Shown one piece after another: positions 7,794 through 14,190 of a DNA stretch of 17,407 nt. Every line of letters starts with the position of its first letter. Within the stretch, counting starts at the first letter, position 1. The position numbers were made by a program, and so were the translations under genes. The notes below the pieces were generated by a model that worked only from the letters and a program-made list of their open reading frames with translations, did no database searches and had not been told where the DNA came from. Where the stretch lies: the NCBI GenBank assembly GCA_946405645.1, contig CAMJHW010000017.1, forward strand, positions 1 to 17,407, read 5' to 3'. This stretch comes from an uncultured Bacteroidales bacterium. Its GTDB lineage: Bacteria; Bacteroidota; Bacteroidia; Bacteroidales; UBA932.

Positions 7794-8117
7794 CTATTCG
7801 ATTATGTAAACGTCCTCGCCGGGCTCGGCGAAGAGGAACTTCTCACGTGCGAACTTCTCGAGAGTATCCTTGTCGGTGGTCAGGCTCTTGACCTCTTCCT
7901 TGAGCCTGGAGATGTCGGACTCATAGAACTCCATCTGCTTTTCCTGGCTTCGGATGTTGAAGCCGGCCTCTATCCAGCGGAAGAGATTGTCTCGCTTGAT
8001 GACACAAATGAAGAGCAGGAAGATGGCGGTGGATATGATGACATACCGGATGAAGGAGCGCTCCTCGTGGTTCGCCCCGTCCTTGGATCTGTTCCAGATT
8101 TTGCTGAACTTGCCCAT
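7794..8117 (-). CDS. Septum formation initiator protein (DivIC/FtsB family)
   Basis: The 107-residue product begins with a short basic cytoplasmic tail, has one membrane helix (about 23-40, YVIISTAIFLLFICVI), then a coiled coil (about 55-88, SQEKQMEFYESDISRLKEEVKSL) and the family's C-terminal box LEKFAREKFLFAEPGEDVYIIE. That order is diagnostic of FtsB/DivIC, which bridges FtsL and FtsQ/DivIB in the divisome. The ATG at 8117 is preferred over an in-frame TTG at 8141, because that TTG lies inside the TATTTTTG -7 box. It heads an operon with two transporters, with only one base between its stop and the next ATG. Confidence 0.92.
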   Translation of the reverse strand: MGKFSKIWNRSKDGANHEERSFIRYVIISTAIFLLFICVIKRDNLFRWIEAGFNIRSQEKQMEFYESDISRLKEEVKSLTTDKDTLEKFAREKFLFAEPGEDVYIIE

Positions 8118-8138
8118 CGCGATTCTATCGGATTTGCA

Positions 8139-8146
8139 CAAAAATA
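8139..8146 (-). promoter_or_regulatory. -7 promoter box for the DivIC operon
   Basis: TATTTTTG on the minus strand matches TAnnTTTG and lies 21 nt before the ATG at 8117. A TTTG at 8164-8167 on the same strand, 17 nt upstream, fits the Bacteroidota -33 element, making this the best complete promoter in the window. Confidence 0.75.
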
Positions 8147-8148
8147 GT

Positions 8149-8156
8149 TAAATTTG
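8149..8156 (+). promoter_or_regulatory. -7 promoter box for the nucleotidyltransferase-phosphatase pair
   Basis: TAAATTTG matches TAnnTTTG exactly and lies 29 nt before the ATG at 8186. No -33 TTTG at normal spacing is seen. It sits only two bases from the opposing -7 box of the DivIC operon. Confidence 0.7.
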
Positions 8157-8185
8157 CGCAATACAAAAAACTAAATGAAACAGAA

Positions 8186-9118
8186 ATGAAACCTACATTG
8201 TTGGTCCTCGCTGCCGGTATGGGCAGCCGCTATGGCGGACTCAAACAGATGGACGGCCTCGGCCCTAACGGGGAGACCATTATCGACTATTCCATATACG
8301 ACGCGGTTCAGGCCGGATTCGGAAAGGTAGTGTATATCGTAAGGGAGTATTTCCGCGAGCAGATGGAACAGACCGTCAGGCAGAAGTATGCAGGCGTCCG
8401 CTGCATCGACGGCGAGCCCCTGGAGTTCGTATTCGTCACCCAGGAGCTTGACAAGATCCCCGCACGGTTCACCCTGAACCCCGAGCGCCAGAAGCCCTGG
8501 GGCACCGCCCACGCCGTCCTTATGGCGGCAGGAGTCATAAACGAGCCTTTCGCCGTCATCAACGGCGACGACTACTATGGCAAAGACTCCTTCCGCATCC
8601 TTGGGGACTGGCTCCGTGCCCATGAAAGCAGCCGCGGCGTATTCTCGATAGTAGGTTTCGAACTGGACAATACCCTCTCCGAGTCGGGCGGAGTCAGCCG
8701 CGGTATCTGCGCCTATGGCGCGGACGGCCTCCTCACCGACATAGTCGAGCACCTGGACATCCGCAAGGAGCCGGACGGCGCCGTCCGCGGAGACAACTCC
8801 GCCACCGGCGCACGCGTCGTCCTCGACGGCAAGGCCCTCTGCTCGATGAACATGTGGGGCTTTACCCCCGACTACTTCGAGGGCAGCGCCGCCATTTTCG
8901 AGGATTTCCTCGAAAAGAACATCGGCGAGCTCAAGAAGGAGTACTACATCCCGTACGCAGTCGACTGCATGGTCAAGTCCGGCCAGGCGCGCACGGAAGT
9001 GCTCTCCACACCGTCCCGCTGGTTCGGCGTGACTTACAAGGAAGACCGTCCCGCCGTCGTCGCCAAGTTCAAGGAGCTCGCCGACACGGGAATCTATCCC
9101 TCACCTTTATACAAATGA
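8186..9118 (+). CDS. NDP-sugar pyrophosphorylase-like nucleotidyltransferase
   Basis: The 310-residue protein opens with LVLAAGMGSRYGGLKQ (6-21), the nucleotide-binding signature of sugar-1-phosphate nucleotidyltransferases. Further family landmarks are PWGTAHAV (104-111), the metal-binding NGDDYYG (126-132), SMNMWGF (220-226) and WFGVTYKEDRP (279-289). Such enzymes join a sugar-1-phosphate to an NTP with release of pyrophosphate, in the cytoplasm. It is not a close match to the textbook GalU, RmlA or GlmU sequences, so base and sugar are undefined; this subfamily is widespread in Bacteroidota. The start is the first in-frame ATG after the -7 box; an out-of-frame ATG 12 nt earlier opens a four-codon frame. 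Its stop overlaps the phosphatase ATG in ATGA, suggesting translational coupling. Confidence 0.9.
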   Translation: MKPTLLVLAAGMGSRYGGLKQMDGLGPNGETIIDYSIYDAVQAGFGKVVYIVREYFREQMEQTVRQKYAGVRCIDGEPLEFVFVTQELDKIPARFTLNPERQKPWGTAHAVLMAAGVINEPFAVINGDDYYGKDSFRILGDWLRAHESSRGVFSIVGFELDNTLSESGGVSRGICAYGADGLLTDIVEHLDIRKEPDGAVRGDNSATGARVVLDGKALCSMNMWGFTPDYFEGSAAIFEDFLEKNIGELKKEYYIPYAVDCMVKSGQARTEVLSTPSRWFGVTYKEDRPAVVAKFKELADTGIYPSPLYK

Positions 9119-9936
9119 CAATGAATGCTTCAACCAAGTCTTTGAGAGTGACGCTGGCGGCGCTCGGCCTGCTGTTCGGCCTCCTCTCCGCCGGCGCCCA
9201 GGAAGCCGGCAGGCCTCCCGTCAGGCCGCAGGACGCGAACCGCGTCCAGGCGCAAGCGCAGCAGAGCGCCGGCAGCGCATCCGTACGCGCCGACTACATC
9301 GACGCCGACGAGATGCCCGACGCATCCGTCTTCCTTCCGGCTCCGCCCAAGCCGGGAGACCCGCTGTTCGACAGCGACCTGGTCTATTACGAATGGGGCA
9401 AGTCCATGCGCACCACCGAGCGCGGGCAAAGGGCCCACGACGATGCCAAGAGTTCGCTCGACTATCTGGCCCAGATCCTCGAGCCGGCAGTCGGCGTAAG
9501 GATCAGCAACGAGTCCACGCCCAACCTTTACAGGCTGCTGTCAAAGTCCATGACTACTGCCAACAACGCCAACCGCAAGGCCAAGGACTTCTACAAGAGG
9601 ACCCGTCCGTACGTGGAGTTCGACGAGCCGACGGGAGTCCCCGAGGAAGAGCGCGGTTCAAGGCGTTCTGCTTCCTATCCCTCCGGACACACCACAAGGG
9701 GCTGGACTGTCGCCCTCGTCCTCTCCGAACTGCTGCCCGACAGGGCTTCCGAAATCCTCAAAGTCGGATATGAGTACGGAACCAGCCGCGTCATCGTAGG
9801 TTTCCACTATCAGACCGACGTCCAGGCGGCGCGCACTGCCGCCTCAGGCGCCGTGGCGGTGATGCATTCTGACAAGGAGTTCCAGAAGGACATGAAGAAA
9901 GCCAGGAAAGAGCTTTCCCGGCTTGGATTAAGATAA
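9115..9936 (+). CDS. Secreted class A acid phosphatase (PAP2 superfamily)
   Basis: The full three-part phosphatase signature is present in this 273-residue protein: K157-x6-R164-P165 (KDFYKRTRP), P189-S-G-H192 within ASYPSGHT, and S224-R-x5-H231-x3-D235 (SRVIVGFHYQTD). SYPSGHT together with the length fits PhoN-type class A nonspecific acid phosphatases, soluble enzymes that hydrolyse phosphomonoesters in the periplasm. A Sec signal peptide (about 1-28, ending SAGAQ) is followed by a Gln/Ala-rich linker (about 43-57). The start is the ATG at 9115 overlapping the upstream stop; an alternative ATG at 9121 drops only two residues. It is followed directly by a strong terminator, so the two-gene unit ends here. 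Coupling to a nucleotidyltransferase is not an obvious pathway pairing. Confidence 0.92.
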   Translation: MTMNASTKSLRVTLAALGLLFGLLSAGAQEAGRPPVRPQDANRVQAQAQQSAGSASVRADYIDADEMPDASVFLPAPPKPGDPLFDSDLVYYEWGKSMRTTERGQRAHDDAKSSLDYLAQILEPAVGVRISNESTPNLYRLLSKSMTTANNANRKAKDFYKRTRPYVEFDEPTGVPEEERGSRRSASYPSGHTTRGWTVALVLSELLPDRASEILKVGYEYGTSRVIVGFHYQTDVQAARTAASGAVAVMHSDKEFQKDMKKARKELSRLGLR

Positions 9937-9939
9937 CTG

Positions 9940-9966
9940 AAGAGCCTGTCGGTCCGACAGGCTCTT
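9940..9966 (+). terminator. Strong intrinsic terminator after the acid phosphatase
   Basis: AAGAGCCTGTCG (9940-9951) pairs perfectly with CGACAGGCTCTT (9955-9966), a 12-bp stem with a 3-nt loop, followed by TT on the plus strand (TTTT in total with the stem end). It lies 3 nt after the phosphatase stop and 9 nt before the convergent gene's stop, so it may also act weakly on the minus strand, where the T-run is shorter. Confidence 0.88.
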
Positions 9967-9975
9967 TTCATAATA

Positions 9976-10524
9976 CTATTTGAGGATCACCCAGTTGCCG
10001 ACGACCGGAAGCTCCTTTGCCCTGCCCTGCAAGGCATAGACGATGCCGACGATCGCGAGGATGACTACCACAGTCCCGCAGAGCCCGAACAGCCAGCCGA
10101 CGAGCTTGAGCTTGGAGAGGGCTCCGCAGATGATGGCCAGAAGGAACAGCACCAGACCCTGGTTGGAGTGGAACTTGGCGAACTTGGAATCCTTGGCGAG
10201 CAGGATGGGGATAAGTACGAGCGGTCCGATATACGCAAGGACTGCCATGAGTTTGTTCCCGTTCACGTCGTCGTCATCCATTTCGTCGGAATAGTCGTCG
10301 ATCTCCTTCTTGATGTCCTCCACCGTGGCCTGGGCCTTTTCCTTGGCGGTGGCGAAAGCGGCCGCGGCCTCCTCCTTCATATCCTTGAAGGTATCCTGGG
10401 CCTGGTCCTTGACGTTTTCATAGGCCTGTTTGACCTCGGACTTCATGTCTTCGACCTTGGCCTTGAACTCTTCCTTCCTGTCATCGGAGGGATTCTCATT
10501 GATGTTCTCGAATTCTTCTGACAT
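9976..10524 (-). CDS. DUF4870/Tic20-like small membrane protein with charged helical N-terminus
   Basis: The 182-residue protein has two parts. Residues 1-86 are highly charged and predicted helical, with repeating Lys/Glu/Ala patterns (KAKVEDMKSEVKQAYENVKD, then QAQDTFKDMKEEAAAAFATAKEK) that resemble LEA- or apolipoprotein-like amphipathic helices, ending in an acidic run (DEMDDDD, 80-86). Residues 89-167 form about three membrane helices with the pattern NGNKLMAVLAYIGPLVLIPILLAKDSKFAKFHSNQG split over 88-123, which is characteristic of DUF4870 (Tic20-like) domains. No enzymatic motif is present. Function is unknown; a membrane-associated scaffold or stress role is only a guess. It is a single-gene unit, convergent with the phosphatase and divergent from the nuclease. 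Confidence 0.85.
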   Translation of the reverse strand: MSEEFENINENPSDDRKEEFKAKVEDMKSEVKQAYENVKDQAQDTFKDMKEEAAAAFATAKEKAQATVEDIKKEIDDYSDEMDDDDVNGNKLMAVLAYIGPLVLIPILLAKDSKFAKFHSNQGLVLFLLAIICGALSKLKLVGWLFGLCGTVVVILAIVGIVYALQGRAKELPVVGNWVILK

Positions 10525-10641
10525 AAGCTATCGTTTTGTTTGTTGAACTTTCAGTGCGTAATTGCAATAATACGCATTTTTTCACGAATATCATCGGCGT
10601 ATATCCTTGGAATGATTATTTTTGCAGAAACGATCCGACAG
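10525..10641. promoter_or_regulatory. Divergent intergenic region with an inverted repeat and a -7 box
   Basis: TATTTTTG (10617-10624) on the plus strand matches TAnnTTTG and lies 17 nt before the nuclease ATG. Nearer the other gene, TGCGTA (10555-10560) and TACGCA (10571-10576) form an inverted repeat whose 10-nt spacer holds the 8-bp palindrome ATTGCAAT (10561-10568). On the minus strand the repeat overlaps TATTATTG, a one-mismatch -7 box for the DUF4870-like gene. The repeat could be an operator; this is inference. Confidence 0.55.
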
Positions 10642-11478
10642 ATGAAAAAGTCGAAAAAGAAGAAGAAATATATATCTGCCATAGCTCTGGTCCTGCTTTG
10701 CGGCATCTATCTGCTTCAGACGGAGACCGGCTTCCTCACCGGTCTTGTACCCCATAGTATCGGAGAGCAGGAGCCTGCGGTGGACGGGCTGATGGAGCTG
10801 CCCGCCACGGACGACAGCGACATAATACTCACACACACGGGATTCGTCATCTCATACAATCCGGACGACCTCCTGCCGGAATGGGTGGCATATGAACTGA
10901 CCGCGGAGGAGACCCACGGAGAAGCCACCAGGGACGAGTCGGTCTTCAAGATGGATCCGTCGTACGGCAGCACCCAGGCAATGCGCGAAGACTATTACGA
11001 CTCGGGATGGACGCGCGGGCACATGGCCTGCGCCGCGGACTTCCAATGGGACGAGGATGCCATGAACGACACTTTCTACCTTACCAACATCTGCCCCCAG
11101 GACGAAGAGCTCAACGCTGGAGACTGGAACTACCTCGAGAAGCAGGTCCGCCGCTGGGCGAGGGATTTCGGCAAGGTGTGGGTCGTCACGGGCCCCATCA
11201 TAGGATCCAACAAATACGGAACCATCGGTGACAGGGGCGTAACCGTCCCCGACAGTTTCTTCAAGGCAGTACTCACCGAGAAAAACGGGAAATACCGCTC
11301 CATCGCATTCATCATGGACAATGACGACAAGCGCTACTGGCTGGACGAGTGCGCAGTGACCGTCAACGGACTCGAGGCGATGCTGGGTATGGACTTCTTC
11401 CCGCTGCTGCCCGATGACGTGGAAGAGGAGGTAGAGTCCCAGCTCCGTCTCAGGGACTGGGGCATCAGGGAGCGCTAA
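10642..11478 (+). CDS. Membrane-anchored DNA/RNA non-specific endonuclease (NucA/EndoG family)
   Basis: The start at 10642 follows the -7 box directly; earlier in-frame starts lie upstream of that box. The 278-residue product has a very basic N-terminus (MKKSKKKKK) and one hydrophobic helix (about 10-25), fitting a type II anchor or uncleaved signal. The catalytic core reads TRGHMACAADFQWDEDAMNDTFYLTNICPQ (split over 124-153): H127 is the general base, N149 the expected magnesium ligand, and VPDSFFKAVL (202-211) is the conserved later strand. The family motif is normally DRGH; here the first residue is threonine. Members degrade DNA and RNA outside the cytoplasm for nutrition or defence. Cysteines C130 and C151 flank the active site. 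It converges on folP, with overlapping stop codons and no terminator. Confidence 0.92.
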   Translation: MKKSKKKKKYISAIALVLLCGIYLLQTETGFLTGLVPHSIGEQEPAVDGLMELPATDDSDIILTHTGFVISYNPDDLLPEWVAYELTAEETHGEATRDESVFKMDPSYGSTQAMREDYYDSGWTRGHMACAADFQWDEDAMNDTFYLTNICPQDEELNAGDWNYLEKQVRRWARDFGKVWVVTGPIIGSNKYGTIGDRGVTVPDSFFKAVLTEKNGKYRSIAFIMDNDDKRYWLDECAVTVNGLEAMLGMDFFPLLPDDVEEEVESQLRLRDWGIRER

Positions 11479-12251
11479 CAGCCGTGCAACATACGGTAAA
11501 GGACCACTGTCTGCCGGGCAGCGGCCACATCGTGCACCCTCAGGATGTCGGCGCCGCGTTCGAGGGCGGCCATATGCATCACCTGAGTGGCGGTAAGCAC
11601 CCCTTCGGGGTCGAGCCCGAGAGGCTTGTAAATAAAGCTTTTGCGTGAAATCCCGACAAGGACGGGCCTGCCGAGGGCGGAAAGCGCTTCCAGACCCTCC
11701 ATCAACTGATAGTTCTGCTCCACGTTCTTGGCAAAGCCGAAACCGGGATCCAGGATCCAGTCGGAGACGCCGTTGTCCCAGGCCTTGACGGCAAAGGCGC
11801 GGAAATACTCCGCGACCTCCGCGACGACGTCGTCGTAGTCGCAAAGCGACTGCATCGTCGCGGGGGTCCCGCGCTTGTGCATCGCCACGTACTCCAGCCC
11901 CATGCGGCCCACGACGGAGAGCATGTCGGGGTCGTCCTCCCCCGCCGAAATGTCATTGACGATGACGGGACGTCCCAGCAGGTCGCAGGCTCGCTCCACG
12001 ATTCCGGAGCGGGTCGTGTCGATCGACACCGTCACGCCCGAACCGAGCGTCCGGAGGACGGGCTTGAGGCGCGACCACTCGTCCGCCTCGGACACTTCCG
12101 CCGCCCCGGGGCGGGTGGAGACTGCTCCGATGTCCAGGATGTCCGGTCCGTCTTCAAGTACGGACATGCCGTAACGGCTGGGCGCATAGAAGGAATCCCC
12201 GTTGAGATTGAGGATGCCCATGATTCTTATCGTTCTTCCGGGATCTGTCAT
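11475..12251 (-). CDS. folP: Dihydropteroate synthase
   Basis: This 258-residue TIM-barrel enzyme condenses 6-hydroxymethyl-dihydropterin pyrophosphate with p-aminobenzoate to give dihydropteroate in folate synthesis. Landmarks in order are MGILNLNGDSF (11-21) with the conserved N15, DIGAVSTRPGA (40-50), SIDT (76-79), IVNDISAG (97-104), MHKRGTPATMQ (124-134), ILDPGFGFAKN (166-176), VGISRKSF (199-206) with the catalytic lysine K204, and RVHDVA (238-243). Two loops depart from the usual sequence: loop 1 is normally NVTPDSF, and loop 2 normally has GGES or GGYS where this has GAVS. It is divergent from tmk across a 70-bp gap; its own -7 box is TACTTTTG. Both genes feed thymidylate metabolism, so shared control is plausible. 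Its stop interlocks with that of the nuclease. Confidence 0.95.
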   Translation of the reverse strand: MTDPGRTIRIMGILNLNGDSFYAPSRYGMSVLEDGPDILDIGAVSTRPGAAEVSEADEWSRLKPVLRTLGSGVTVSIDTTRSGIVERACDLLGRPVIVNDISAGEDDPDMLSVVGRMGLEYVAMHKRGTPATMQSLCDYDDVVAEVAEYFRAFAVKAWDNGVSDWILDPGFGFAKNVEQNYQLMEGLEALSALGRPVLVGISRKSFIYKPLGLDPEGVLTATQVMHMAALERGADILRVHDVAAARQTVVLYRMLHGC

Positions 12252-12270
12252 GGCGGTGTTTCTTTTCCTA

Positions 12271-12278
12271 CAAAAGTA
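12271..12278 (-). promoter_or_regulatory. -7 promoter box for folP
   Basis: TACTTTTG on the minus strand matches TAnnTTTG and lies 19 nt before the folP ATG at 12251. No clear -33 element is seen at 17-23 nt spacing. Confidence 0.65.
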
Positions 12279-12292
12279 TGGATTTTTTTGAA

Positions 12293-12300
12293 TATCTTTG
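12293..12300 (+). promoter_or_regulatory. -7 promoter box for the tmk operon
   Basis: TATCTTTG matches TAnnTTTG and lies 21 nt before the tmk ATG. An in-frame TTG (12298) is part of this box, which argues against it as the start codon. The opposing folP box ends 14 nt away. Confidence 0.7.
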
Positions 12301-12321
12301 TATCACATTTATCCGAGTCAT

Positions 12322-13008
12322 ATGCTTGTTGTCCTGGAAGGTCTTGACGGCGCCGGCAAATCCACGCAGGTCAAGAAACTGAGAAGCTACCTCGAGACCG
12401 CCTGCGGCAGCCTCGAATACATACACTTCCCTCGATACGACGCCCCCGTCTACGGAGACCTCATCAGCCGTTTCCTCAGGGGTGATTTCGGCTCCAACGA
12501 CACCGTCCATCCCCAACTAGTCGCCCTTCTCTTCGCAGAGGACAGGCACGGGGCCGCACCAGGAATCCGTGAACGGCTGGAGCGCGGGGAGACGGTACTG
12601 CTGGACCGTTACGTCTATTCCAACATAGCATACCAGTGCGCCAAGCTCTCATCGGAAGAGGATGCCGAAGCGCTGCGGAAATGGATCTTCGACACCGAAT
12701 ACGGCGATTTCGGACTGCCCAGGCCGGACCTGAACATCTTCCTCGACGTCCCCATCGGATTCGTCGAGGCCAACCTTACCGCTCAGAGGGAGGGTGATGA
12801 CAGGAATTACCTCTCCGGCGGACGCGACATACACGAGGCCGACATCAGTTTCCAGAGAAGAGTCCGTTCCATATATCTGAAGCAGGCTGCTCTGGATGAC
12901 AGTTTCCAGATCGTGGAGTGCAAGGACGGCGACGGCTCGATGCTCGGCCCCGACGAAATATTCGAGAGAATCAAAAAACTTGTAGACAAATACTTGAAAC
13001 AGATATGA
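12322..13008 (+). CDS. tmk: Thymidylate kinase
   Basis: The 228-residue protein phosphorylates dTMP to dTDP with ATP. It shows the Walker A loop GLDGAGKST (7-15), FPRYDAP (36-42) contributing to the dTMP site, DRYVYSN (95-101) with the DR(Y/H) catalytic and base-contact segment, and a LID region around GGRDIHEAD (166-174). The start ATG at 12322 places the P-loop at the usual distance from the N-terminus; a TTG eight codons earlier lies in the promoter. It leads a three-gene run and overlaps the next gene in ATGA. It is divergent from folP, whose product supports the folate pool used by thymidylate synthase. Confidence 0.95.
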   Translation: MLVVLEGLDGAGKSTQVKKLRSYLETACGSLEYIHFPRYDAPVYGDLISRFLRGDFGSNDTVHPQLVALLFAEDRHGAAPGIRERLERGETVLLDRYVYSNIAYQCAKLSSEEDAEALRKWIFDTEYGDFGLPRPDLNIFLDVPIGFVEANLTAQREGDDRNYLSGGRDIHEADISFQRRVRSIYLKQAALDDSFQIVECKDGDGSMLGPDEIFERIKKLVDKYLKQI

Positions 13009-14186
13009 AAGGCTTTCACTCAGGACTGAGGAGACTCTGCTCGATACTGCTGGGGATGGTGTATTTCATCGCCGGCATGCTCAAACTCATGGATCCGGTA
13101 GGAGCCGGACTTGTCGTGGAGGGATACCTGCAGTTCCTGCACCTTGACTTCCTGTCCTTCGCCGCCAAATGTCTGGGCGTAGGCCTTGCGCTGCTTGAGA
13201 CACTTCTCGGCGCAGCGCTGATCGCCGGCGTGTGGCGCAAGCAGGTGGCCGCGGTCACCAGCATCCTTACGGCCGCTTTCACGGCACTCACCCTGGTGCT
13301 GGTCATTTTCAATCCCGAAATGGACTGCGGATGTTTCGGCGAAGCGGTGCATCTCACCCATATTCAGACCTTAATGAAGAACATCCTGCTCTGCTTCCTC
13401 TGCGCAGGCGCTTTCCTTCCCGTCAAGGACTACGGCAGGACACGCAAGTCAAAGGTCGTCGCCTTCTGCCTGGTGGCTGCGACAGTGGCCCTTTTCACGA
13501 TAATGTCGCTCATTTCGATCCCGCTGACGGATTTCACCGAGTTCGCCCCGGGCGCCACCCTTAATGCCGAGGCGGACGATGTCGCCGGTTCCGCGGACCG
13601 AGCGGGCGATTCCAAGGAGGAGTATTACGTCATCTATGAAAAGAACGGCCAGGAAGGCGCGTTCACCTTGGACAATCTGCCCGACTCCACCTGGACATTC
13701 GTCCGCGTGGAGAACATCGAAAGGAGTATCCCCGATTATGAACAATCCGTACCAGTCTTCTATATCTCGGATGCGGAAGGCAACTATTACAATGAACTGC
13801 TGAGTGAAGGGAAGGTGATGGTCCTGTCAGTCTATGATGTCCCCGGATACAAGGACTCCGACAAGGGCGCACAATTCCTCCGCGACGCCGAGGCGGCCGG
13901 TTTCACCGCACTGGCGGTAGCCCGCGAGCCTATATCCGGTCTGGACACCTATATGTCCGACTACAAGAAACTCATCACCTTCAACCGCTCCAACGGAGGC
14001 GCGACATACCTCGACGACGGTGAAATCATTTGCAAATGGCCTTCCCGCAGGCTCCCCGATTCCGAAGAGCTCTCCAAGGTGGCATCCCGCAACTCCATGG
14101 AGCAGCTTGTCGGCAGGTCCTCGCGCCGCCGCATCGCCTTCCAGGGCGTAGTCCTTTATTCACTCGCATTATTGCTAATCCTCTAA
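13005..14186 (+). CDS. MauE/DoxX-type membrane protein with a degenerate redoxin-like C-terminal region
   Basis: The ATG at 13005 overlaps the tmk stop (ATGA). The 393-residue protein begins with a four-helix MauE/DoxX-like domain (about 8-140), recognised by the FIAGMLKLMDP start and the DCGCFGE motif (107-113), whose cysteines C108 and C110 fit the redox-associated CxC of the family. After another helix (about 150-172) comes a soluble region (about 180-370). VMVLSVYDVPGYKDSDKGAQF (271-291, split) and LITFNRSNGGATYLDDGEIICKW (323-345, split) recall a thioredoxin/TlpA-like fold, but no CxxC is present. A final hydrophobic helix (about 377-393) anchors the C-terminus. Partner and exact role are unknown; the family is linked to electron transfer or disulfide maturation. 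Sits between tmk and the CPBP protease. Confidence 0.82.
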   Translation: MKGFHSGLRRLCSILLGMVYFIAGMLKLMDPVGAGLVVEGYLQFLHLDFLSFAAKCLGVGLALLETLLGAALIAGVWRKQVAAVTSILTAAFTALTLVLVIFNPEMDCGCFGEAVHLTHIQTLMKNILLCFLCAGAFLPVKDYGRTRKSKVVAFCLVAATVALFTIMSLISIPLTDFTEFAPGATLNAEADDVAGSADRAGDSKEEYYVIYEKNGQEGAFTLDNLPDSTWTFVRVENIERSIPDYEQSVPVFYISDAEGNYYNELLSEGKVMVLSVYDVPGYKDSDKGAQFLRDAEAAGFTALAVAREPISGLDTYMSDYKKLITFNRSNGGATYLDDGEIICKWPSRRLPDSEELSKVASRNSMEQLVGRSSRRRIAFQGVVLYSLALLLIL

Positions 14187-14190
14187 GACC

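Noticed and set aside
7954..8151. Small plus-strand frame opposite the DivIC-like gene
   Set aside because: It is antisense to a short but well-supported FtsB/DivIC gene and shows no domain or start signal.
8854..9114. Apparent N-terminal extension of the acid phosphatase
   Set aside because: The codons before 9115 overlap the nucleotidyltransferase in another frame and precede the signal peptide; the ATGA overlap gives the natural start.
10852..11844. A 330-codon minus-strand frame spanning the nuclease and folP ends
   Set aside because: It is out of frame with folP, antisense to the nuclease, and Arg-rich low-quality sequence; both overlapped genes have strong motifs.
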